59,041 bases of DNA, taken from Gemmatimonadota bacterium (GTDB taxonomy: Bacteria > Gemmatimonadota > Gemmatimonadetes > Gemmatimonadales > GWC2-71-9). Both the position numbers and the translations under genes were made by a program. The stretch is from contig QHUB01000024.1 of NCBI GenBank assembly GCA_003221035.1, positions 1 to 59,041 of the forward strand, in the 5' to 3' direction. Of the stretch, positions 52,801 to 59,041 are shown piece after piece. How positions within the stretch are numbered: position 1 is the first letter of the stretch; each line of letters begins with the position of its first letter. Under the pieces are notes generated by a model. That model saw nothing but the letters and a program-made list of their open reading frames with translations, ran no database searches and had not been told where the DNA came from.

Positions 52801-53109
52801 GTGACGACTGCTGTCCTCAGTTCCGATACGGTTCGCCAGGCACTGCGCCAGGTGAAAGACCCCGAGCTCGACATGAACATCGTCGACCTCGGCCTCGTCT
52901 ACGACGTCGAGGTGGACGAGGGGCTGGTGCGCATCAACATGACGTTGACGTCCCCCGGATGTCCGGCGGGGCCGATGATCACCAACGACATTTACAAGGT
53001 CGTGCGCGCGCTCGACGGCGTGAAGGATGTGGACATCGACATCGTGTGGGAGCCGTACTGGACGCCGGAGCGCATCGATCCGAAGATCCGCGCGATGATG
53101 GGGTTCTAG
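52801..53109 (+). CDS. SufT/MIP18-family iron-sulfur assembly factor
   Basis: A 102-residue DUF59 protein; the GTG at 52801 is preceded by GGAGGAG at 8 bases. QALRQVKDPELDMNIVDLGLVYDV and MTLTSPGCPAGPMI show the family pattern, including the conserved Cys. Proteins of this group assist Fe-S cluster maturation. Its final TAG shares CTAG with the convergent RNase D stop. Confidence 0.9.
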   Translation: MTTAVLSSDTVRQALRQVKDPELDMNIVDLGLVYDVEVDEGLVRINMTLTSPGCPAGPMITNDIYKVVRALDGVKDVDIDIVWEPYWTPERIDPKIRAMMGF

Positions 53110-54248
53110 CGCAGCGCCTCGAGAAAGGCGTCCCCGAGTACTTCGATTTGCCAGCGCCGGAGCTCAGCGACCTGCTCGAGCCCGGCGCGATTCGTTGGTC
53201 GAGCCCGCGCCACCGCCTCCAGCGTGCCGCGCCCGCCGAGCACACCAGGTTCGAGACCGAGCTCTGTCGCGATACGATTGCGCGCCGTCTTGAGCAGCTC
53301 GAGACGGGCATCGAAACCGGGATCCTTCGCGAGGCGGGGCTGGCGCGTGAGTCGCCGAGGGAGTTCATCCTCCGGTAGAGCTTTCGCGCGGGCGAGCGTC
53401 TCCAGCAGTGCCTCGCCGTGGCGGCGCGCGAGCGAGTTGGGAAGCTCGCGGATCGGGCCGAGGTCCGCCCGGGTGGTCGGCAACGCGCGACTGAGGGCAA
53501 CCAAGGCGTCGTTCCCGATGATTCGAAACGGCGCTTTGTCGTCGCGCGCGGCGACAGTATCCCGCCAGCGATGTAACAGTCGCAACGCGGCGAGACCGCG
53601 CGGGCCTAGTCCTTTCGCCCCTTTTAGCCGTAAGTAACTGTCGTCATCCGAACCGGGCGGGGCGCCGGTCCAGCGCAACGATTCGAGCTGCTTGAACTCT
53701 TCCTGCGCCCAACTGAGGCGGCCTAAGGTGCGCAGCTGCTGCTCCAGGGCGTCCCGCAACGCGAGCAGGTATCGCGTGTCGGCCGCCGCGTACGCCAGCA
53801 TGGAGGGGGTCAGGGGGCGAATCGACCAGTCCGCCTTCTGGTGCTGCTTGTCGAGCTTCACACCGACGTACTTCTCGAGCAGCGCCGCCAGGCCAATGGC
53901 CGGCTCACCGGCGAACTGCGCGGCGATCCGCGTATCGAACAGGCGGACCGCGCGAAATCCGTAGTCCCGATCGAGAACACGAAGGTCGTAGTCGGCGTCG
54001 TGGAAGGCTTTTTCGAGCTGTGGATCGGCAAGCAGGGTGCCGACGGGCTCGAGGTTCGGGATGGCGACCGGATCGATGAGCGCCGTCAGGGTCGGGCTCG
54101 AAATCTGGACCAGGTAGATGCGGTCGCGATAGCGGTGAAAGCTCGCGGCTTCAGTATCGACGGCGAGGCGCGACTCGCCGGCAGCCCGGACGGCGGCAAC
54201 GAACGCCTCGAGCTCAGGCGCGGTATCGATGTAGAGTGGAGCGCTCAC
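53106..54248 (-). CDS. rnd: ribonuclease D-like 3'-5' exonuclease
   Basis: From the GTG at 54248 the protein has 380 residues (a longer in-frame ORF upstream is not homologous). The DEDD exonuclease core shows RLAVDTEAASFH, HDADYDLRVL, and the last Asp in YAAADTRYLL. Two HRDC-like helical domains follow, WTGAPPGSDD..ARDDKAPFRII and the C-terminal RWQIEVLGDAFL. It trims tRNA and other small RNA 3' ends. It is coupled by GTGA overlap to the small gene upstream. Confidence 0.9.
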   Translation of the reverse strand: MSAPLYIDTAPELEAFVAAVRAAGESRLAVDTEAASFHRYRDRIYLVQISSPTLTALIDPVAIPNLEPVGTLLADPQLEKAFHDADYDLRVLDRDYGFRAVRLFDTRIAAQFAGEPAIGLAALLEKYVGVKLDKQHQKADWSIRPLTPSMLAYAAADTRYLLALRDALEQQLRTLGRLSWAQEEFKQLESLRWTGAPPGSDDDSYLRLKGAKGLGPRGLAALRLLHRWRDTVAARDDKAPFRIIGNDALVALSRALPTTRADLGPIRELPNSLARRHGEALLETLARAKALPEDELPRRLTRQPRLAKDPGFDARLELLKTARNRIATELGLEPGVLGGRGTLEAVARARPTNRAGLEQVAELRRWQIEVLGDAFLEALR

Positions 54249-54418
54249 TCCTCTTTCCCGAGCGCCTCCATGCCGGCGGCGATTTCTTCCAGCGCCTTCG
54301 CCAGAGTCTTGTAGAATTCCGCATCCGGAGCTCCTGACGGGGCTCCGCCGAACGGATCGCCCGCATATTTGCGGGCCATTCGCGCCGCATGACGGACGTA
54401 ATCGGTGGCAACGTGCAT
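54245..54418 (-). CDS. small unknown protein, 57 residues
   Basis: The ATG at 54418 gives MHVATDYVRHAARMARKYAG, then a Gly/Pro segment and a C-terminal helix (LAKALEEIAAGMEAL). It overlaps the rnd GTG by 4 bases and faces a divergent PLP-enzyme gene. No family recognised; composition supports a real helical protein rather than a shadow. Confidence 0.55.
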   Translation of the reverse strand: MHVATDYVRHAARMARKYAGDPFGGAPSGAPDAEFYKTLAKALEEIAAGMEALGKEE

Positions 54419-54455
54419 GGATCGCTCCGCTGTGTTGGACACAAAGATACGTAGC

Positions 54456-55376
54456 GTGTTCGCGCCGTGCAGTCTCGGGCAATGGCCATCGCCGCTCGAG
54501 CCGCACCCCGGTCTCGCGCGCGCATCCGGCCTGCAGACGCTCTGGCTGAAGCGCGAAGATCGGAGCGGCGGCAACAAAATGCGCGGACTCGAGTTTTTGC
54601 TCGCGGGTGCGCCGCCGCGCTCGGTGTTCGTAACGATCGGCGGCACGGGATCGAGTCACTGTCTGGCCACGGCGCGCGCGAGCCGGCAACTGGGACACCG
54701 CACGGGCCTCGCGCTCTTCCCTCAGCCCGAAACAGATGCAAGCCGCCGGATCAGCGACGCCATCTCGGATACGTCGCCGCTCGTCATGCGCGCGTCGAGC
54801 CTTGTGACGCTGCCATGGACGGTCATGCGAGTGTGGCGTGCCGCGCATCGGCTCGGGGCTGGCACGCCGCGGTGGATTCCGGGTGGCGGCGCCGACCCGC
54901 GTGCGGTGCTCGGACATCTGCTCGCCGCACTCGAACTCGGGACGCAGCTCGACTCGCCGCCGGACGCGATCGTCGTGCCGCTCGGTACCGGCGGTACCGC
55001 AGCCGGCATCGCGCTCGGCGTGGCGTGGCTCGGATGGTCCACGGAGGTCATCGCGGTTCGCGTCGCCCCGCGCATCGTCGCGAATCGTTGGCGCACGTTG
55101 CGTCTGGCGCGGAACGCTGCCGCGTTGCTCCGGCGATCGGGCATTGAGTTCAATGTGCCGCGGGCGGCGATCCGCGTGCGTGTCGTGGATGCCGCGGGCG
55201 CGGGCTATGGCCACCCGACGCCGGAGGGAGCGCGCGCGCGTGCGATCGCCGCACACCACGGCGTGGAGCTCGAGCCGACGTATGGGGCGAAAGCGTTCAG
55301 CATTTTCTTGCGACGTCCCGACGTGAACGTACAGCGTGCCGTTTTCTGGCATACATTCGCCTGGCCCCGGCCATGA
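54456..55376 (+). CDS. PLP-dependent D-cysteine desulfhydrase/ACC deaminase-like protein
   Basis: I use the GTG at 54456 (306 residues); GTG 54405 and TTG 54435 are longer options. The PLP lysine lies in SGGNKMRGLEF. TIGGTGSSHCLATA binds the cofactor and PLGTGGTAAGIALG is the phosphate loop. The family covers ACC deaminase and D-cysteine desulfhydrase; the substrate cannot be told from this. ATG of the next gene overlaps its stop by 4 bases. Confidence 0.8.
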   Translation: MFAPCSLGQWPSPLEPHPGLARASGLQTLWLKREDRSGGNKMRGLEFLLAGAPPRSVFVTIGGTGSSHCLATARASRQLGHRTGLALFPQPETDASRRISDAISDTSPLVMRASSLVTLPWTVMRVWRAAHRLGAGTPRWIPGGGADPRAVLGHLLAALELGTQLDSPPDAIVVPLGTGGTAAGIALGVAWLGWSTEVIAVRVAPRIVANRWRTLRLARNAAALLRRSGIEFNVPRAAIRVRVVDAAGAGYGHPTPEGARARAIAAHHGVELEPTYGAKAFSIFLRRPDVNVQRAVFWHTFAWPRP

Positions 55377-56116
55377 CGACGGTTCTCTTCATTCACGGTT
55401 TTCCCTTCGACCATCTGATGTGGCGACACCAGGTCGCCGCGTTGTCGGGTTGGCGGGTGATCGCGCCAGACCTGCGTGGCGCGGGTGCGGCGTTGGGGCC
55501 GAGCGCCCCGGATGAGTACTCGATGGCCGGTTATGCCAACGATCTGATTGCGCTGCTCGACGGCATGCACGTGCAACAGGCCGTGGTGTGCGGCCTGTCG
55601 ATGGGAGGCTACATCATCTTCGAATTGCTGCGCCGTTTCCCCGAGCGCGTGGGCGCCGTGATTCTCTGCAACACGAAGGCCGAGGCCGATACGCCGGATG
55701 CGAAGCGTGGCCGTGATGCGCTGGCGGCACGAGCCCGCAGGGATGGAGCGCTGGCAGTCGCGGACGAGATGATCCCCAGGCTGCTCTCTCCCGCGACCCA
55801 GAAGCAGCGGCCCGATGTCGTGCGGGAAGTCCGTGAGATGATCGGGCGCCAATCGGTTACGGGCGTCGCGGGGGCGTTGCACGCGCTCCGGGAACGGCCC
55901 GATTCAACGGCGGTACTCGACCGGATCGCGGTGCCTACGCTGGTCGTAGCTGGGGATGACGACGTGATCGCTCCGGCGAATGAGATGAAGCAAATGGCGG
56001 AGGTAATTCCCGACACCGAGTTCGTGCTCGTCCGTGGTGCCGGCCATCTGACGCCACTGGAGCAACCGCTCGTCGTGAACGCGGCCGTGGCGGCCTTTTT
56101 GGAGAAGCTGGGCTAG
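55373..56116 (+). CDS. alpha/beta-hydrolase
   Basis: A 247-residue enzyme of the alpha/beta fold. The oxyanion motif is [12 protein letters not shown], the nucleophile elbow CGLSMGGYI, the acid likely Asp in [10 protein letters not shown], and the catalytic His in GAGHLTPLE. It may be an esterase, hydrolase or haloperoxidase-like enzyme; no substrate clue is seen. It shares CTAG stop bases with the convergent ferredoxin gene. Confidence 0.9.
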   Translation: MTTVLFIHGFPFDHLMWRHQVAALSGWRVIAPDLRGAGAALGPSAPDEYSMAGYANDLIALLDGMHVQQAVVCGLSMGGYIIFELLRRFPERVGAVILCNTKAEADTPDAKRGRDALAARARRDGALAVADEMIPRLLSPATQKQRPDVVREVREMIGRQSVTGVAGALHALRERPDSTAVLDRIAVPTLVVAGDDDVIAPANEMKQMAEVIPDTEFVLVRGAGHLTPLEQPLVVNAAVAAFLEKLG

Positions 56117-56385
56117 GCGCCCTTGCGCTGCGGTTTGCCGGGCGGGTTGTCGCTCTGGAAGATGTCGCGATTCTTGGCGATGTAGTCTTTCCACTGGGGA
56201 GGGGTGTCCTCCTCAGGGAAGATGGCTGTCACCGGGCACTCGGGCTCGCACGCGCCGCAGTCGATGCACTCGTCCGGGTGGATATAGAGCATATCCGGCC
56301 CCTCGTAGATGCAGTCCACCGGGCACACGTCCACGCAGGAACGGTCTTTGACGTTGATGCACGGCTCGGCGATGATGTACGGCAT
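56113..56385 (-). CDS. ferredoxin, 3Fe-4S/4Fe-4S type
   Basis: A 90-residue FdxA-type ferredoxin. The first Cys set is C-x7-C-x3-C-x3-C ([17 protein letters not shown]), the second [16 protein letters not shown] 8-11 bases before the ATG supports the start. It carries electrons in the cytoplasm. It is divergent from the short TetR gene; the gap between them holds the GTATC-site cluster, so it may be the regulated gene. Confidence 0.92.
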   Translation of the reverse strand: MPYIIAEPCINVKDRSCVDVCPVDCIYEGPDMLYIHPDECIDCGACEPECPVTAIFPEEDTPPQWKDYIAKNRDIFQSDNPPGKPQRKGA

Positions 56386-56471
56386 TCCGTCTCCTGAATG
56401 CAGTCCGAGGTCAATCAGAGCGGCGAATGGCAAACCTAGACTGACAGTTAGCTCAGTCAAGGGACCGCCAA

Positions 56472-56557
56472 GTATCACAGATACCGAATGGTATCGTTTT
56501 GTTGGCCTGTCGACCTCGAACTCTTGCGCGAAAGGTTCTGCGCAGTATCCTGGATAC
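56472..56557. promoter_or_regulatory. cluster of GTATC/GATAC dyads before tetR
   Basis: GTATC-ACA-GATAC (56472-56484) overlaps GATACC-GAAT-GGTATC (56480-56495), and GTATCC-T-GGATAC (56545-56557) ends 2 bases before the TetR-family start. All three are perfect dyads sharing the same 5-base half-site. They are good candidates for TetR-family operators controlling tetR and the divergent ferredoxin. Confidence 0.65.
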
Positions 56558-56559
56558 TC

Positions 56560-56964
56560 GTGGGAATCATTCACCAGCGGCGCAAAGCAGAAACGCGGAC
56601 GCTCCTCGTCGCGGCCGGTCTGGAGCTGTTTGCGGAGCGAGGCTTCGACATCGCGACTTTAGACGAAGTAGCCCTGTCCGCAGGATTCACCAAGGGTGCC
56701 ATCTACCGCCATTTCCCATCCAAAGGCGCTTTTCTGCTCGCACTGTTCGAGCAATATGCGGCCGTGGCGCGAGCCGGTTCGGGCGCCCGTCAGGCGCCAT
56801 GGTTCATTCCATTGACCGTCCAGTTCGCAGCGCAGGCGACGCGCGATCCATTGCTCAGGCGACGGCTTGCCACCGTCCTGTCGGAAGCGCCGGATGGCGG
56901 GACTCCTGACGGTCAGCTGCTCAAAGCGCTCGCACGGATATGGCCGTCCCCCGCCCACGCCTGA
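56560..56964 (+). CDS. short TetR-family regulator
   Basis: The GTG at 56560 gives 134 residues; longer starts are possible but run through non-conserved sequence. The TetR DNA-binding domain is complete: [43 protein letters not shown] (motif in parts, about residues 12-55). The rest, about 70 residues, is much shorter than the usual ligand domain, so dimerisation or ligand binding may be reduced. The end overlaps the cyclase gene by 25 bases. It probably binds the dyads just upstream. Confidence 0.85.
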   Translation: MGIIHQRRKAETRTLLVAAGLELFAERGFDIATLDEVALSAGFTKGAIYRHFPSKGAFLLALFEQYAAVARAGSGARQAPWFIPLTVQFAAQATRDPLLRRRLATVLSEAPDGGTPDGQLLKALARIWPSPAHA

Positions 56965-57611
56965 TTGACCTGAGTCACGAAATCGAGCACGGCATGGTGA
57001 CCTATCGCGGCCTGCCGGCGCCCGCGATCAGCGACTGGCTCTCGCGCGACGCCTCCACAGCCAGATACGCGCCGGGGACGACCTTCCAGATCGGCAAGAT
57101 GGAGCTGGTGGCCAACACCGGCACGTACATCGACGCACCGTTCCATCGTTATGCCGGCGGCCACGACATCGCGGGCTACGCGCTCGAGGTAGTCGCCGAT
57201 TTACCCGGCGTCGTCATTCGCGTGAGCGGCGTCGCTCGCGCGGTCGATCGCGCGCGGTTTGAGGGCCAGGAGCTGAAAGGCAAAGCGGTGCTCGTGCACT
57301 CCGGCTGGGACCGGCACTGGCGTACCGATACGTACTCTTCGGGCCAACATCCCTTCGTCACGAAGGATGCCGCGGAGTACCTCGCGACAGCGGGTGCTGC
57401 GCTCGTGGGGATCGATTCGTTCAATATCGACGACGACAAAGATGGCACTCGTCCCGCGCACACGATCCTGCTCGGCGCCGGCATCGCGATCGTCGAGCAC
57501 ATGACGCGCCTTTCCGAACTGCCGGACAGGGATTTTCGCTTCTTCGCCGTGCCGCCGCGCGTCAAAGGGATGGGGAGTTTCCCCGTCCGCGCGTTCGCAA
57601 TCGTCAGTTAG
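56940..57611 (+). CDS. cyclase/kynurenine formamidase-like metal hydrolase
   Basis: A 223-residue protein of the cyclase family (polyketide cyclase/formamidase fold). [16 protein letters not shown] is the N-terminal pattern. The family motif H-x-G-T-H-x-D-x-P-x-H reads NTGTYIDAPFH, so two of the usual His are Asn and Tyr; the Asp and last His remain. VGIDSFNIDDD is the late metal loop. Activity may differ from classical members. It converges with the M28 gene with an 8-base overlap. Confidence 0.8.
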   Translation: MAVPRPRLIDLSHEIEHGMVTYRGLPAPAISDWLSRDASTARYAPGTTFQIGKMELVANTGTYIDAPFHRYAGGHDIAGYALEVVADLPGVVIRVSGVARAVDRARFEGQELKGKAVLVHSGWDRHWRTDTYSSGQHPFVTKDAAEYLATAGAALVGIDSFNIDDDKDGTRPAHTILLGAGIAIVEHMTRLSELPDRDFRFFAVPPRVKGMGSFPVRAFAIVS

Positions 57612-58623
57612 CGATCGCCCGAACCACGTGCGTGAGTCCATGGACCACGCGCGCCATACGATCGTAATCGAGCTTGTCGGGCGTATCCTGCGGCGTGTGG
57701 TAGAATGGATTTCGGTACGGCGCCGTGTCGGTGATCATGATCGCCGGATATCCCACACGCCAGAACGACCAATGGTCCGACCACCAGACGCCGGGTACCC
57801 AGGACGGCGCCGCGGCGCCCTGCGTGGGGAGTGTGGCGTGCTCGCGGAACGCGCCAATCGCGCGGTGCAACAGCGAGCGTGAGCTGAGATTCGACACGAA
57901 CCCGATAAAGTCGCCGACATCGGGATAGGCGAGATTCAACGGGAACGGATACCGTTGGGTCCCCTTGTCGGTATCGAAGTAGCCGATCGACTCGATCGAC
58001 AACATCGCGACGATCTGGTCGTTGCGATCGCGCGCGGCGGACGCATAGTGGCGGCTGCCCATGTTGGCGGTCGGGAATGACGGCGGCTCTTCGTTCGGAA
58101 AGAGCACAAAGCGCACGCTGCGCGCCTGGCGTTCGGCTGCGAAGATCCGCGCCAACGCGAGCACGCCGGCAACTCCGCTCGCGTTGTCGTCGGCGCCGGG
58201 CGCCTCTTTGGCCGTGTCGTAATGCGCGCCGAGGATGACGACGTCCTGCGGACGATTGGTGCCACGCAGGGTCGCCTCGATGTTGCGGTAAGTCCGATCG
58301 TATGCGCTGAACTCCTGCAATGAGACCTGATACCCGAGCGCCGAAAGCGTGCGCTCGATGTATTGCGCGGCGCGTCCCACATTGGCGTATTCGTGGTCTG
58401 AGCGAACGCCGATGTCGTGCGCGAGCGCGGTCACATGGCGCTTGAGCTCATCGCGCAGCTGCGCCTGGTTCGGCGTGAGGGGTGGCAGCGGACCGGAGAA
58501 CGACGGGCCTGGCATCTTGATCGTAAAGAGCCAAATCAAAAGAAAGAAGACTGGCAGAATGCTGGCGATCAGGAGCATGCGGATCCGCCCCCAACGGGTG
58601 CGAGGAGCGATGGTCAGGCGCAT
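57604..58623 (-). CDS. M28-family zinc peptidase
   Basis: A 339-residue protein with an N-terminal membrane anchor (LLIASILPVFFLLIWLF). The M28 zinc ligands are in ILGAHYDT, PGADDNASG, NEEPPSF, SIESIGY and FYHTPQDTPDKLDY. It is likely an exported aminopeptidase. An ATG 15 residues later would start just before the membrane segment and is an alternative. Confidence 0.9.
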   Translation of the reverse strand: MRLTIAPRTRWGRIRMLLIASILPVFFLLIWLFTIKMPGPSFSGPLPPLTPNQAQLRDELKRHVTALAHDIGVRSDHEYANVGRAAQYIERTLSALGYQVSLQEFSAYDRTYRNIEATLRGTNRPQDVVILGAHYDTAKEAPGADDNASGVAGVLALARIFAAERQARSVRFVLFPNEEPPSFPTANMGSRHYASAARDRNDQIVAMLSIESIGYFDTDKGTQRYPFPLNLAYPDVGDFIGFVSNLSSRSLLHRAIGAFREHATLPTQGAAAPSWVPGVWWSDHWSFWRVGYPAIMITDTAPYRNPFYHTPQDTPDKLDYDRMARVVHGLTHVVRAIAN

Positions 58624-58675
58624 CCAATCAACATAGGGCCGATTGCCCCGATTATGACGTTTGGCGCGCGTGTGC

Positions 58676-58706
58676 TTGACACTCGGGGAAGCATCAGGTG
58701 TAGGAT
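58676..58706 (+). promoter_or_regulatory. candidate promoter of the last lipoprotein gene
   Basis: TTGACA (58676-58681) is a consensus -35; the -10 is either TGTAGG (17-base spacer) or TAGGAT (58701-58706, 19-base spacer). The ATG at 58717 is only 11-18 bases later, so the leader is very short. Confidence 0.5.
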
Positions 58707-58716
58707 TTCGTCTCTA

Positions 58717-59041
58717 ATGACCCACGTGCGGATTTGGGCTTTGTGGTTTGTCGTGACCGCGGTCCTCTCGTGCGGCGAGTCTGCCGGACCAACCCCGCCG
58801 CCCCCGCCGCCCCCGCCGCCCCCCCCGCCCCCATCTCCGCCTCCCGGACCACCCAATCCGCGTGTGGTCGCTGGCGACACGATCAGCGGGTCCTTATTCG
58901 GATCGGAACGAGTCACATACTCGTTTGTGGGCCAAAACGGCGCCGAATACGCCGTGTTCTTCTAAGCGAACTCCGGAGGTGGCACCCTTGTGGTAAAGGA
59001 CTCGGTGACCAGGGCTCCGCTCGCCACAGTTTCCGACTTGG
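58717..59041 (+). pseudogene. lipoprotein gene interrupted by in-frame TAA, continues past window
   Basis: The ATG opens a lipoprotein signal (MTHVRIWALWFVVTAVLSC) and a run of about 20 Pro. The frame reads GQNGAEYAVFF, then TAA at 58963-58965, and continues in the same frame as ANSGGGTLVVKDSVTRAPL to the window end. The two sides look like one domain, so a sense codon such as CAA or GAA probably became TAA. Otherwise it is a short 82-residue lipoprotein with an unrelated ORF after it. A sequencing error is also possible. Confidence 0.6.

Noticed and set aside
54249-55352. N-terminal extension of the RNase D ORF to 748 residues
   Set aside because: The extension overlaps the real PLP-enzyme gene on the other strand and is Arg-rich; RNase D homology starts at the GTG at 54248.
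58793-58850. Poly-proline run as a possible CRISPR-like or microsatellite array
   Set aside because: It is a coding CCG/CCC run in a lipoprotein linker with no spacer structure.
1-59041. tRNA, rRNA, CRISPR array, insertion sequence or prophage genes
   Set aside because: No tRNA T-loop pattern, rRNA core, regularly spaced repeat array, transposase or integrase was recognised on either strand.

Overview
The window is about 59 kb of GC-rich bacterial chromosome that includes the replication-origin neighbourhood: mnmE-yidC-yidD-rnpA-rpmH on the minus strand, dnaA-dnaN on the plus strand, and rnpB nearby. The gene style points to the phylum Gemmatimonadota. There are four Hanks-type Ser/Thr kinases (one with a transmembrane segment, a FlgO-like domain and TPR-like repeats), a GWxTD-domain lipoprotein, AmmeMemoRadiSam-type radical SAM, matrixin, P1-family and M28 peptidases, and many lipoproteins. 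This assignment is inferred from gene content and was not tested by a search. No rRNA, tRNA, transposase, integrase or CRISPR array was recognised.

Layout. From 1 to 13.9 kb everything lies on the plus strand: the tail of a HEAT-repeat protein, a YdcF-like protein, a NUDIX hydrolase, an ECF sigma factor with a zinc-finger anti-sigma-like protein, then a tightly coupled run holA / SPOR protein / mutS / TonB-like / CBS-domain cysteine synthase / ddl whose genes overlap by a few bases, followed by rhomboid, a putative Zn-protease, queD and a pterin dehydratase. From 13.9 to 20.5 kb is the origin cluster. The dnaA-dnaN gap carries a good candidate unwinding site. From 20.5 to 25.2 kb are mtgA, a transmembrane kinase, an outer-membrane-type protein, a lipoprotein, a small protein and rnpB. 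From 25.2 to 40 kb there are kinase-centred clusters: kinase / P1 peptidase / large unknown lipoprotein; a lipoprotein with a three-fold C-terminal repeat; a lipoprotein, a membrane-anchored FlgO-like protein and a kinase-TPR protein; and kinase / pyrE / chemoreceptor. From 39.3 to 46.7 kb are a GWxTD protein, a lytic transglycosylase, a cold-shock protein, polA and a pilin. From 46.7 to 59 kb are an MMPL transporter, metalloprotease, amrS, serine hydrolase, SufT-like protein, RNase D, ferredoxin, a short TetR regulator, a cyclase, an M28 peptidase and an interrupted lipoprotein gene at the right edge.

No gene-free gap exceeds 300 bases. Gene packing is extreme: ATGA and GTGA overlaps within operons, CATG start overlaps between divergent genes and CTAG stop overlaps between convergent genes all recur.

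The strongest leads are: the DnaA-trio-like track in the dnaA-dnaN gap; an rnpA whose conserved N-terminus follows the rpmH stop in frame with no usual start codon; a perfect 22-bp palindrome with an ideal CRP-type core; a cluster of GTATC/GATAC half-sites before the short TetR gene; a perfect 25-bp inverted repeat over a translation start; a three-fold repeated Cys-containing extracellular domain; and an in-frame stop in the last gene.
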